Assembly: GCA_008508345.1 (NCBI GenBank)
Contig: QNGE01000752.1
Span: 116,446 to 180,445 of the forward strand
Reading direction: 5' to 3'
Source of the DNA: Paragonimus westermani
Taxonomy: Eukaryota > Platyhelminthes > Trematoda > Plagiorchiida > Troglotrematidae
Length of the DNA stretch: 64,000 bases
Both the position numbers and the translations under genes were made by a program. Below, piece after piece: positions 32,139-44,006 of this stretch (its first letter is position 1; each line of letters opens with the position of its first letter). Below the pieces are notes generated by a model. That model saw only the letters and a program-made list of their open reading frames with translations, had not been told where the DNA came from and did not search any database.

Positions 32139-35100
32139 TCGCCAATCTAACGCTATTTTTGATTACTGTTGTTATTATTATTGTCATTGTTAAAACCTGC
32201 ACTAAACAAACGATCTGCTTAAGGAAAATTGCAATGTCTAGTAGCTACGTATGTGTGAATACAAAACTATCATAATACCACTGAATATAGTTCGAAAGTA
32301 TCGATACAATGACGTATGAGTGTCTATTCCATACACTTCATCATATTTGACCTCACACTTGTAGACCCTGAGAAACTTTGATACATTCTGTAAATTCTAA
32401 GTGGGAAAAATCAGCGACTGTTACCAAACTGAACACCTAGTACTTTAATTAAGATCATCCGGAGAAAATGTGGTTTTTATTGAGGTATGTAATTAATGAG
32501 AACTACCTGCCACCTAGAAGAAATTGCTTAAGGTTCGAGTCGGTCGGGTAAGTAACACTAGTAGTTGTGTGTCACTAAGCCGCCTACAAACAAATCGATG
32601 GCTTCATTTTTTTTCTCATATTAACCGTCGGCGTCCGTTGCACTGTCGTAGGAGAAACGTGTATAAACAAGACAGAACATAACGAGTTTGACTTGGTAAT
32701 ATCGCACGCACGGCACATCTAGCAACCACTTTAGGCTGTTGAAGACTGCAATGGTAGGTCCTTAAATCAATCCATATCTCTTCCAAGGTTTGATCGCAAT
32801 CAGGATAATGTTTGGATCATACAAATGGCCGAGCGGAGCCCATCTACAAGGTATCGAGTGAGATTATGTTTACCTAAAGCGAATGGTTTCCAGTGTAAGT
32901 CAGGCTGGACCCATTAAGCAAGTCAGTGGCAAAGCTTGAATCTGCTGTTAACACGATTGTCAGTATTTTAAATCTCATGTTTCATTCGTTGCCTGATGAG
33001 GCCCGCCAAATTTGAAACAGCCTTGATCCGAACGTTGGGAATACCTATCGATAACTCTCAAACTCGCTTGATGATAGAATCCTCCTGATATTTCCACTCT
33101 GACTTCCTAAGTTCAGTGCTAATAATTGTACACAAGCATACTACAGCTTAGAAGTATCTATCATATTTTAACCCAGACAAACCTCCTTAGCTGAAAAGGA
33201 AGTAGGCGGATGAGAAATTTATGTTCTGATTTGCCGATAAATGACCCTCTGGTTCGATGATTTGGTGCTTTGACTTATTCCAGTTGGTCTTGCCTCATGT
33301 GAGCCCGATACAGTCGAACCGTAACTACGTTTCGTGGCCCGGTTTCCTGAATTAGTCCTGTCCTATATTATTCAATCCGTAGGAGAACTAGTTCCCGAAA
33401 CAGCAATAAGTTTCCCTAGATGTGAAAGTCGAAGGTCTCTTCTTTCTTTACCGCTACGTCCCCAATCTACGCCTCTCACTGAAAATGGACCTGACCAATG
33501 AGGAAGATCCGAACGTTGATATGGATTTCGGCTACAACTGCTTCGGAGCATTATCTGCAAGTGGTTGGACTGAATGGAACCCCACGTGTTCGTGCACAAG
33601 AATGATGAGTAACGAAATGCCTCCAAATAAATAAAGCTGCTTCGATCCATAAATATCAGTGATCGTTTTATCAACTGGATGAAGTACGTACCAACCAATA
33701 CACGTGCATGTGTTCATGCTACTTTAGGGAATCTGTTTGTTTTGCCACGTAACATAGAAATATCATCGTACAATTTACTTACATAGTTTTAAGGCAACGA
33801 TTTAAACTGAACTGTACAGGTTAATCTGCACTACGCCAAGGGGTGATATTATTTTAAGCATTCTTCTTCACATTAATCTTAATTACACTGTGTGCAGATG
33901 AAATGACTCGTTGAAAAGTGTTTTCAGTAAGTGCATTCTTAGCAGACAGTACTGCTACAGTTTGGGCGCCGCTAGTAGTTCATTGTAATTTTCACGTCGT
34001 GATAGACGTTCTGGCCGGTCTGTTCTTTAGAGAAGCACTTGGCACAACTGTTATTCACTTATTAAAACATATTAGCGAGATACATTGTTGCTGCTACTGG
34101 GAGTTGAACTCCGGGGTATGACCTTGTGAAATTAGCTTGTTTTTACCGCTGTGCCGTTAGCTTCACACAGGGATTGAACGGATCATTACACCCGATTGTA
34201 AGTGGCAATATCTTGTGAGTAGTGGTCACTTATAATTCAGGCTTTTGCACAAGTTCGGAAAGGCGATTATAATATCTGTTGTTTTTTATTGTGCAACTAT
34301 CACGTGTGTGCTGAGATCGAGCGCATCCTTTTCAGAGTATCGTTCGTGTTTTTAGGCGAAGAATACTCCCCTTACTTGAAGGTTTGGTTCAGGCAAAGTT
34401 ATTGCATTTTGCGGTTGAGTCATAGACCAGCTTTCGAATCGACACCAGTTAACTCACCATCCTGATGCAACCATCAGGAGTATCATAGTCATCATCTGAC
34501 CAGAATTCGTAGGCAATGCTGTGAATATACAACTTACTTCAACTATCCTGTGGTTTCTTTGTGCCGTTAAGAACAAGTCCATACAGCACAATCTGTTTCG
34601 TTCTCATTTGGACTACTAAAATAAGAACCCTGCAATTAATCCTACCATCAACTGACCATGTCACACCATTTCTAAACCGTATCGAACATATTCATAGGGG
34701 TTTATGTCACTTATCAGTTTTGTAACCTTTCCGAGCCGTATCGCTTTGTCAAACCAACATACCCTATGCATCTGACTTCAACTACATTGACCTGAAATGT
34801 ATGTAAGTATTTCAGCTGAACTTTGAGCAATGATACAATATTCCCTGACTCTACATTCATACACAAAATATGGACAAGTTAGTCCGCTTCGCTTAATCTA
34901 CACGAATCAGAAGATCTGTGAAGTGCGGAGTTGTCAGTTTCCCTCGCTGATGATGACCAAAAAGCACAATCTTTTATTTTTCCAACAAAAGGAGTTTTTC
35001 TGTTAATCGATTTAACCAGGGAATCTTGTTTGATTTTTTGGTCGATAATAATGCACGGAATGGTTAGGTCCTCGCACTTCACACGTACTCCGACTTCACT

Positions 35101-38100
35101 AATTGGAGTGTAATGAACGGACCCAATGCACCAATTCTTTTCATTGACATTGGATTGTCGAATGCTAATCACCTATCCAGTCATCACTGTTCAATGTACT
35201 CTCATATACTTACATGATCGGCCGAATATTAAGTACACCGGTAGATTGTTTCCTGGCACCACTGCGCAGACCTCTGGTTTGATTGATTATCGTCAATACT
35301 ACAGCCATTCTCCTTTACGTATTCCGTAGTGAGTGGCCTTCACCAGTCCACCCGTTTCAGTCGGTTTTCATCGGTATTAGTACCCTTGTCGTATACAGGC
35401 GCTGGTCACTAAGGGGTGCCTAGACTCGACCGTCCATGGCAATACGTGCGGTAGAATAAGAATTGGTGGCTGGATTGACGGTTGGCACAGTTAGAGATGA
35501 GAGAGCTTGCAGCTACTGATGTCACTGAGTTAGCCACGGGCAGTATACGCATGGACAAATCTATCCTTATTCCGAGATTTCGAGTGCTATTAAGATTGCC
35601 TACTCTGCGCAGGTGTGATATTAGAGCTCAGCATCTACCAAGTATTGATGTTACATTTGAAGTCTAGCTTGCTCAGTTTTTTGTCGTCGTGTGACACACA
35701 CTCACCTGGGTTTTCTGAGTGGGTCATATTAAAAGTACCACAAGGCGATATTCAAGAAGGGTTCGTGAACGTCCCCTAAATGGCTCCTCAAATCCCACTT
35801 TTAGCATGATTGGTTCCCGCTGACCATGGAACAAAGCTGGAAAAAGTATTCTAAATCATCTAAGAGGTTTGTCGGACATACTTCGCAGCTGCTAGATGGT
35901 GAGTGTTATCAACAACAGAGGCTAATACCATCAAAACCATGTCGTTGTGCTCGAAGACCGTTCTTATACCCCCCCACATCTCCCTTGATATGTTAGCTCC
36001 AAGTTGTGTTCGGAGTTGAGAATATGCAGGACGGATAAACATACTCACCCATGCTCCAATACACTAGCACATGTGGTTAACATTCAGAGGTCGCCAATAC
36101 TCAACTCTGTTCGTACTTGTTTCCTAAACTACTTGGGCTAAACTGTAGATTATCAAGGCGCTTGAGTCTTACTAAGGTCCATACAACATTGTTGTCGAGT
36201 TCTGCTCATCGAATTGAATGCTAAGGAATTCTCACACCTCGAAGCAACGTTGCCACTGTAAACCGACGTTAGCATTTTAATGCAAAAGAATGCTGACCAT
36301 TTGTTCAAACAGTCACTCACCATTATAGACACTTCCGAATGGAAATGAAAAGGTATTTTTTTAAATGAGACTTAATATTAGTTTGATTACTAGATTCTCT
36401 GTTTTATTCGTCAGAAGAACGCTGGAAATTGTTACATCTGGCATGAGTGCTAACAATATTTCACATCTTGTTCACAAGTTACGTTTACGAAATACTATCG
36501 AAACGATGGACAAATCAACGCGTACAGGACAAATTTATGACTTTTTTGCGGTAGGTATCAATCATTGCTTTCAACGGGTATATGGAAGGGTGTACTAACC
36601 TGAAGTAATCGGTCAGTCACTGCAGGGACCAAATTACTCGGTCGCGTTGCATACATATCAACAAACTAAACGTATGAAATATATGGATACAATGGACGAA
36701 GTAAACAACGTGGATAGAATCCGATCGGTTTTGCGCAAGACATTGACATAACTAATGTTATTACTATTATTTTTCATTATTATTCAGCTTACGTGTAACA
36801 GCCTACCAAGTGAGCATTTCCAGATGCACAAACGCGTTCCTGACCTACCGGAAAGACTGACACAAGCTCGTCTCTAATTTGGTCAATACAGGTTATCTAA
36901 ATGGAATATCTGCCGTCTACTGATGGTATTGTGTTATCAGCTGTTTCTGGTACTCCAGTCGTTGACTAGTTATCAGTTCATCCCTACTCCCAATGGTGAA
37001 CCCCAACTGGCCTGACCTGCTGAAGCCTACTTGTCCTGGGCGTACAGAATATATTCTGATGAATACAGGCTGTTTTGCATGAGCTATTTGATAAATTGAT
37101 GATCTTGATGCGAACCCAACTTTGACCATGGTGGTCCACCCCTTGGATAATTCGTTAGAGTTCTCTGGTAGATGAGTAATCAAATCTAACCATTGAATTT
37201 CTGAGGTCCGATATGGCTGATTGATTACGTGGTACGTGGAAGCATTCGATCCATGTTACATATTCGGGTTCAGCTAAAGCATTAATTTCTTACACCTAGA
37301 TCCCTGAGCAACAATGTACCACACGAATATCAACTTGTCCTAAGTCAGTTGGCAAGGCTGGGGCGAACTGATAGAACATGACACCTCCTTGGCTTTGTTG
37401 AGGGGTGCAATGAAATTGAATTGAGGTTGTTTCCTGATTAGAGAAGGTTCGGACAATCAGAACTCACGCACAGGCTACTGCAGAGAAGATTGTGGTCAGT
37501 TGGCGCCAAAAACGGTTATCAACTGCCACATGGTATTTGTTTGTAAACGACGGTGATAAAAAACGGTTACATGTAAGCACCTCGGATTTAGGCAACTGAG
37601 TTGATTAAGACAGGTCGTGGAACGTAACAACGAACGGGCAGCTCAAAACGCAAAATGCTTTAGGCTAGATAACAAACATAAATACTGATGCCTCTCTGTG
37701 TGGAAAAAAGGATGTTGATTTTTAACAGACTGAGATCGTTGATTGCTCGTCCGATCACTGTTTCCTTGTTTTTTTTTTCGATATGGTAGCCCAGTAGTGA
37801 AAAAAGAGAAAGAGCACGAGCACAAAACAAACAGAAGATCACTCAAACAAGGTGAGCGATCATTATTAACTAGTCAATTGTATTTTTACTTCCAAGGGAA
37901 ATTCGGAGCCATCCATTATTTGCGGTTTGCTGTACTTCAATATTGACTATTCACACTTGTCCACGTCTCATTGGTCCTTTCGATCTGAATCGGTTACCAA
38001 TCGAATTTACGACATAGCTCCACCTTAAATTAGTTCTGCCAGGCGTGGATTTGATCCACGTCACAGTTGCAAAATGTCGGGTTCCCGCCATGTGGGCGTG

Positions 38101-39519
38101 ACCATAAACAGTTTGCTAGCCATCAGATTACCGACCAATAATGTGGCGAAGCTATAAAAATAGACTTCTCATAAGCGCAGTGGATATCTTATTTTGTCTA
38201 GGTAGTTCGATAACGATATGGGTGGAACAACCTTTTTTTTCAATATCTGATGAAGTTAAATCGATCGTCACTTGCTATCAGGATGTGAAAAGCCTATGTT
38301 CTACTGGGTGAAATTCACACTTGCTTTAGATATTGTGCAATTTCTCGGAGTTAGCAGGTAGCAATCGGAAAACGGCTCACGGCTTCATCAAGATCGAGAA
38401 GCCTATAAACTGTCTTTGAATCTGCAGATTCTGAGCATGGAAACGCGTGCTTTTCCTTTTTACCGCTTCTGAGTTTTTCGCGCCATTTGTATGGTAACTG
38501 TATAAGGCAAAATAGTAACTGAAAGTTTCTCCCCAAAAGTGGGAAGATACCCATGAAAATGTCATACACTGACAATCAGTTTGTCCACTGTTGAACCAAA
38601 GCGCTACTATCAGCTTTGTCGTTGTTCGTGAGATACGCAGCTTGTTCGAACTGGCCAGCTTGGTCATTGGCCAAGTCTTCGCCTACTGGGACACAGGTCC
38701 AGCAAGATGGAGGAAACGGACCGTCAATATCGAACACTGTGATATCTAACGCCAGTATATTGTTACATCTGGCGACATATACAGGTAGGCAATAAAAATC
38801 AATTAGGCACACAGACAGGCACATACACAGTGAGTGACCCGTTGGAGCGCTTTAAAGAAATAACCAAATAGAACTTTAGCGCCAGCTGATCCTCGCCTAA
38901 GTGTTTATTGAACTGTTAAACAGTGCATTCCATAGTTGGCGGATTCAAACGGAATAGTAGTTCTGCCGGCACAATCTCATACCTAGTTGAAACAGTAACC
39001 CTCTAATTGCTCATTTTCGCTTACTGAAACGAGAATTGTCAATGGGTGACCAGATGAATGAGAAATCCTGCAGATTGGGATTCCTTCTCGACTAAGATTT
39101 CTGAAGTTCATTGATGCTTCACTTATCGGTTGCAGCCAAAAACCTTTCGTAATAACCCATCAATGGATGCCCCACTGGAGGTGTTATCTTTTAGGTGCCG
39201 AGAAGTTTTTGCCTCTTCCATGTAGGATATATCGTGCGACATGAATCCAAAACGGTAGCAAAAATGGGCAACCGTGTGCCAGAGCTCTAGTAAATCATGT
39301 ACACGAATCAGAATGATGCCAATCACATGCAGCGAACTACCTTTAAGCTAATGGTGTACTGGTGTTCAGGATCAGTTCATCCGTACAACAAACTATAAAA
39401 CTTCGGCTTAATCATGTGTCTAGACATAAACTGATGCTGGACTAGCCCCACGTAATCCACCCACATTAACGTCTAGAAAGAATGCTGAAAGTGTCTCGTC
39501 CTCAGATGAGTAATGGCAA
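32139..39519. other. long stretch without recognised genes
   Basis: About 7.4 kb. Short frames at 33372-33698 (minus), 33422-33634 (plus), 34879-35172 (minus), 36365-36598 (plus) and 38377-38667 (minus) show no domain I can defend. A degenerate tRNA-like piece lies at 34086-34170. The rest appears to be intergenic or intronic. Confidence 0.45.
34086..34170 (-). mobile_element. possible degenerate SINE head
   Basis: Minus-strand reading gives gctaacggcacagcggta (A-box-like) and ggagttcaactcccagt (B-box-like), about 45 bases apart. No SINE body was recognised beyond it, so it could equally be a decayed tRNA pseudogene. Confidence 0.4.
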
Positions 39520-39674
39520 CAAGATTCACGCAACTTTTCCCCTAAGAATAGCAAATCACGCCAGGTTTAGTAAGATTACTGCTGGTTCAACACTTGAACG
39601 CAACTAGCCGACATTGCAAAGAGAAATATTGCGACAGGTAAGTATTTCGTAATGTCTGTTCAGCGTACCCCAAA
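39520..39674 (+). repeat. 155-bp direct repeat, left copy
   Basis: Identical in length to 40855-41009 and differing at about seven of 155 positions by eye. It ends at cagcgtaccccaaa, exactly where the Penelope RT remnant begins. Confidence 0.9.
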
Positions 39675-39797
39675 CGGTACGGTAGTTGGTTGTCGGTTTC
39701 AGTCTCCATCGTAAATTTAATGTCGTTGAAAACGTTGTTCAGCAGTCTGTGTATGTCCTCAATCACTGAGCGTTTGAGGATTACGAATGTATCGTCA
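39675..39797 (-). pseudogene. Penelope-like element 3, RT piece in inverted orientation
   Basis: On the minus strand the sequence entering the gap reads DDTFVILKRSVIEDIHRLLN, then FNDIKFTMETETDNQLPYR. This is the segment starting at the Y-V-D-D catalytic box and continuing to the helix before F-L-D-V in PLE reverse transcriptases. Both aspartates are intact. The reading is open for all 41 codons visible. It points away from the GIY-YIG piece on the other side of the gap. Confidence 0.75.
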
Positions 39798-40206
39798 NNN
39801 NNNNNNNNNNNNNNNNNNNNNNNNNNNNNNNNNNNNNNNNNNNNNNNNNNNNNNNNNNNNNNNNNNNNNNNNNNNNNNNNNNNNNNNNNNNNNNNNNNNN
39901 NNNNNNNNNNNNNNNNNNNNNNNNNNNNNNNNNNNNNNNNNNNNNNNNNNNNNNNNNNNNNNNNNNNNNNNNNNNNNNNNNNNNNNNNNNNNNNNNNNNN
40001 NNNNNNNNNNNNNNNNNNNNNNNNNNNNNNNNNNNNNNNNNNNNNNNNNNNNNNNNNNNNNNNNNNNNNNNNNNNNNNNNNNNNNNNNNNNNNNNNNNNN
40101 NNNNNNNNNNNNNNNNNNNNNNNNNNNNNNNNNNNNNNNNNNNNNNNNNNNNNNNNNNNNNNNNNNNNNNNNNNNNNNNNNNNNNNNNNNNNNNNNNNNN
40201 NNNNNN
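39798..40206. other. assembly gap (409 N)
   Basis: Run of N. The frames drawn through it are meaningless. It separates two oppositely oriented PLE parts, so it probably hides the inversion point and some of the RT; the real length is unknown. Confidence 1.
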
Positions 40207-40621
40207 ACGAAAGATACTATCAAAACCAAAAGAACAATCCAAACCCGCTGACAGAAGAAATGTCATTTACAAAATCCAATGCAATGACTGCAGACAACAC
40301 TACGTGGGCCAAACCGGACGGAACTTATCAACACGAATACATGAACACGAACTGGCCATCAAGAGACAAGATCAATTTTCCCTGATCTCCGTCAACAAGG
40401 ATGAAACTGGACACGTCTTCAACTTGAACACCGCAGAATTCCTTACTCAGGCAGATACCAAACATGCAAGAAAATTTGTCGAAGCTTGGTACTCATCAAC
40501 CGGTTCAATAAACAAACACATCGAGCTAGACAAAATCTACGAACCAATGCGAATCAAGGATTTGAGGAGACGTAAACGCCATCGAGCCCAAATACCGGTA
40601 AACCCAGACAGAGCAACTTGA
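40207..40621 (+). CDS. Penelope-like element 3, GIY-YIG nuclease domain (5' end in gap)
   Basis: The frame is open from the gap to a stop at 40619-40621 (about 137 codons), with no frameshift. It reads DRRNVIYKIQCNDCRQHYVG, then QTGRNLSTRIHEHELA: VIY and YVG stand for GIY and YIG, two cysteines (C-N-D-C) lie between them, and an arginine-rich helix with H-E-H follows. DETGHVF and FVEAWYSSTGSINKHIEL supply the conserved histidine and the catalytic-type glutamate. In PLEs this domain follows the RT and nicks target DNA. A methionine at 40304 is internal to the domain and not a start. The domain looks undamaged, making this the freshest coding remnant of its kind here. It belongs to a different PLE lineage from the ones at 30976 and 42580. 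Confidence 0.85.
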
Positions 40622-40854
40622 ACTGATAAGACAAAATCAACCAATGGTTGGTCCTACCAGAGACCAAACACGACGGAAAGCGACCAACGAGAATCCAGGC
40701 TAGTAGATCAACTGACTTTCCTATATAAGAGCAGGCATTGATCAATCTTCACATTCAAAATATACGCTGAAACACTTACGCACTGATGATGTCACCTCGC
40801 CTGGTGATGAAACGTTTGCAACCTAAATGCCAAGCTCGGCTAACATATGAATAC
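40622..40854 (+). mobile_element. 3' tail of Penelope-like element 3
   Basis: Non-coding tail between the nuclease stop and the right direct repeat. It contains a tatataag-like motif (ctatataagagcag, about 40722) and the hammerhead-like motif at 40778-40836. The boundary at 40854 is defined by the start of the direct repeat. Confidence 0.65.
40774..40832 (+). ncRNA. candidate hammerhead ribozyme core
   Basis: ctgatga at 40783-40789 and gaaac at 40809-40813 are the two invariant core strings. Between them gtcacc (40791-40796) pairs with ggtgat (40803-40808) as helix II, with one unpaired T before it. gtt at 40814-40816 would be an NUH-type cleavage triplet. Helix I could form from gca (40780-40782) with tgc (40817-40819) and, past an internal loop, tta with taa. 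Helix III has no hairpin; the acgt at 40812-40815 is self-complementary and could pair between two RNAs. PLEs are known to carry hammerhead motifs in their terminal regions. Activity is untested. Confidence 0.5.
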
Positions 40855-41009
40855 CAAGATCCACACAACTTTTCCCTTAAGAATAGCAAATCACGCCAGG
40901 TTTAGTAAGATTACTGCTGGTTCAACACTTGAACGCATCTAGCCGACATTGCAAGAAGAAATATTGCGACAGGTTAGTATTTCGTAATGTCTGTTCAGCG
41001 TACCCCAAA
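40855..41009 (+). repeat. 155-bp direct repeat, right copy
   Basis: Second copy of 39520-39674, starting caagatccacacaac exactly after the PLE 3' tail. Flanks outside the two copies are unrelated, as expected for a duplicated target. Confidence 0.9.
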
Positions 41010-41547
41010 TGCCATTGATTATCAAATAAGTGGCAACCAATACATCTGTCAGAATCAACTGATCAACAACAAGATGTGCAAATGGCCTGCGTAAATGATA
41101 TTTGTTCTCTCCAACTGTAAATTAGAATGTGTTACTTGGAGCAGGCTCACTGACGGTTTTCTATGGTATTCTTATTGAAAATTACTCTCAATTCAATTGA
41201 GTATCTAATGCCTCTCAACAAAAAACCGAGACGCTAAGTTGACGTGTTCAGGTTATTTTCTAATGTGGATATTAAGCAATATCACAAGCGTACATTCTGA
41301 GCACACTGCCCACGATAAGAAACCAATGTTTGTTTTTGTGAATACCTTTCGTTTGGGGACGCGGTCGAAAGCAGACCAACACTTTTTGTTTGTCGTGACA
41401 TTTTATGACAAGCTGGCAATGATTCTGTTTCCGGTAAAATGCGTTTCCACTTTCCCTTTGTATCTTTGACATCCCGATATGACTCACACACACTAAATTT
41501 GCCACCTTCTTACACGCAACTTGAGTCGTATTGGGTCTTGTAGAAGT
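41010..41547. other. no recognisable feature
   Basis: About 540 bp. Overlapping short frames near 41239-41580 on both strands have no recognised content. Confidence 0.45.
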
Positions 41548-41660
41548 CATTATTAGTAATACTGGTGAGTGGCATGACAAATTTGTAAACTATGAAGCAG
41601 TCAATTCGCGAAAACCCAGGGCTTCAATTAGATTCGAACCAGTGACAAGAGCCATATACC
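41548..41660 (-). repeat. tRNA-like repeat family D, copy 1
   Basis: Related to 41839-41952: both run tattagtaatactggtgagtg/tatattgttactcttgagtg, ggca, aactatga, then attagattcgaaccagt/taaattcaaactagtat. On the minus strand actggttcgaatctaatt is a good B-box; no clear A-box was found. Possibly an older SINE family. Confidence 0.45.
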
Positions 41661-41838
41661 CCTAGGCAGCATGTGCAGTACAAGCCGACCTACAAAGCCA
41701 TTACAAGCATTCGGAGGTTTTATACCAGTACTTCATCCTACCCGATCACCCCACTGTGTCTACCAAACAATCCAGAGGGTGGATCACGGTGGTAGGATTA
41801 TTTCGAACACTGGCATCCACCAAAGCAGCCACTGAACA

Positions 41839-41952
41839 TTCTTATATTGTTACTCTTGAGTGAAATGGCAAACGTGTCAACTATGAGACGACCCGTTTAC
41901 TGGAAATTCGGGATTCTGCTAAATTCAAACTAGTATCGGAAACGTTATATCT
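41839..41952 (-). repeat. tRNA-like repeat family D, copy 2
   Basis: Second, more decayed copy about 290 bp downstream in the same orientation. The B-box-like part reads actagtttgaatttagc on the minus strand. The tandem placement could be a local duplication. Confidence 0.4.
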
Positions 41953-42579
41953 TTTGTTTTACGATCTCATTACTTGCGATGTCACATTCTCAAGATGACG
42001 GTTAGTCCTAACGTTATCCGAAGTCTGCCATGCCCAGTTACCCTACACTGTTACAAAAAATCAAAGTTTCTAATGTCATCATCCAGCATCCAAACGTCGT
42101 TGCAATGTTGGAGAAGTGTGAGGTTAAGTCGGTTGGCGTGGTTTTAGGTGATGCCCAATTTTGGTCAGCAATGAAGGGGATATGATGCATGCAATTCTCC
42201 CAAATGGACGTAGGAATCTCGTAAGCGTCCTTATTGTGCGTGGATAGATCCGTTCATACCTGTTGCTTGCCGAATTGTGAATGTTCCGCTATTTGGCGAG
42301 AACTATCTGGACGTTAGGAAGAGTGGTTTGACCACAAAATCTACATGCCATCGGAACTTTTAGGCCTTTATTGCACGAAGCACGTAACCGTATGCATGCA
42401 CACTAGCAATCGTTAAGGGAGTTTAAATCAAATAACCTTGTAGTTATTCAGCCGAATAACAGCACTGGGGCCGTCATTTTAGGCAAAGATGCCTGGATGA
42501 AAAAGATGTCAATCTTGTATGACCGAACAGAGTTTTAACGAATAGACAGGGAGGACAATGTCTGAAATAGAAGACCACA
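41953..42579. other. no recognisable feature
   Basis: About 630 bp with nothing recognised; it could hold the decayed N-terminal module of the following PLE. Confidence 0.4.
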
Positions 42580-44006
42580 TAGAATGACACCTTCAACTGC
42601 GGATTACTGACGAAGTAACTCATAAATTTTTTAAATTGTGTAAATCTTCAACTTCCAAACTGTATGACCTGTCTAAGACGTCAGCGGGGGATGGCACTCC
42701 GGCCAATTTTGGCAATGACGAACTCTCTGTACCATAAGTTGACGCGCTGATTAGTCGCTATTCTATCTTCACTGTAACAAAGTTTCACGCATATATCATC
42801 AAAGATTCTTTTGAACTGATCAGTGACTTGGGAAAACTCAACTTTGCTGATGAACTAAAATGCTCTACAGACGTCCATTCACTGTTCACAAATGTCCCTA
42901 TGCATGGAACGATTGATTATATTTGTGAACTCGTCGAAACGAATCACGTCATATCGCTATTCTCAACCGATATACTGAGGGAATATTTTCTGCTCCACAC
43001 TGAGAATATCAGTTTTCGTTTTCTCGAACAGTCCTACCGTTGAGTAGATGAAATAGCCGTGAGAAATCAACTAGGTTCCATATCAGCTGAATTCATAACA
43101 AGAAGTGAGCAGGAGCTAGCTATGGAGATACCAAGCTTGTCATATTACAGGCGTTACATCGACGACCAAAACAGATGATGGATAACCCGGTGCAACACCT
43201 AAATAGCTATCATTCTAACCTGAAGGTTACGTGTGAATTTGAGGTTAACAACTGGCTACCATTTATAGACATACTCATAAGTCGCCGAGGAGATGGCTTT
43301 ATTAGAAGAGCTGTCTATAAGAAGTCCACGTGGTCTGGCCAGTACTTAAGCTTCAGCAATTTCATACCGGTTCAACACGGACCAGTACTACTAAATACGG
43401 TGTTCACACAAACAAGTCTCTGCACAGGAACTACATTTGATCACTTCTATCTAGTGGTCAAATGGTTACCCCAAAAAGTTCATAGGAAGACACAGTAGAC
43501 AGAACGGACCGTTTGAAGAAAAAAGTGTCTACATAGAGCTGCTCTGTAGGGGTGATTACATAGCGCAGCAAACAAAACAGCGATTAGGAAATTCACTTAA
43601 ACGAATAGATAATGCAGCTGAACTCCGTGTAATCTCTCGGACCCAGAAACTACCAGTGCCTTCACTCGAAGAACACCAGCACATCGGTGCTACTACACAC
43701 TGTGTTTACCAATTTACATGTAACTTCGGAGTAAGTTACACAGGCAGAACCAAGAGATGCTTGATCTTTAGAATGAATAAGCAGATGCCCAAATGCATGC
43801 AAAATTTCGTGATACTAGAGGAAGACAATGTTGCTGTAACATGTAAACAGCCAGTTTCCTCAGTCATTAGACGACTCCTGACCGCTGGTCAGGCTATCGA
43901 TCAGTCGTGTGCATTCAGAGTTCTGTTACATCATTCCAGTCCAAAATTCCTTAGGTTTACTGAAGTGGTCGCAATTAATCGCCTCAAGCCGGTTGTCTAT
44001 GTTTAG
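42580..44006 (+). pseudogene. Penelope-like element 4: RT and GIY-YIG nuclease
   Basis: From about 42780 the reading AYIIKDSFELISDLGKLNFA leads into STDVHSLFTNVPMHGTIDYI (first catalytic aspartate; 42828-43043 frame) and LLHTENISFRFLEQSYR. A frame change follows. RYIDD at 43152-43166 keeps the Y-x-D-D box. The frame 43175-43498 has LPFIDILISRRGDGFIRRAV, YKKSTWSGQYLSFSNFIPV and its continuation. The frame 43656-44006 has HCVYQFTCNFGVSYTGRTKR (GIY-YIG form VY...YTG) and ends AINRLKPVVYV. Several stops and shifts make it dead, but the whole RT-linker-nuclease order is visible. Confidence 0.85.

Noticed and set aside
33422..33634. Plus-strand frame with WTEWNPTCSC, resembling a thrombospondin type 1 repeat
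   Set aside because: Only the W-x-x-W and one cysteine pair fit; the spacing of other cysteines and the usual C-terminal half are missing, and there is no splice-site support.
38041..38105. Possible tRNA gene (ggcgtggatttgatccacg)
   Set aside because: It forms a short hairpin, but neither strand gives an A-box at the right distance or a cloverleaf.
39690..40385. Frames of 144-231 codons across 39798-40206
   Set aside because: They consist mainly of translated N from the assembly gap.
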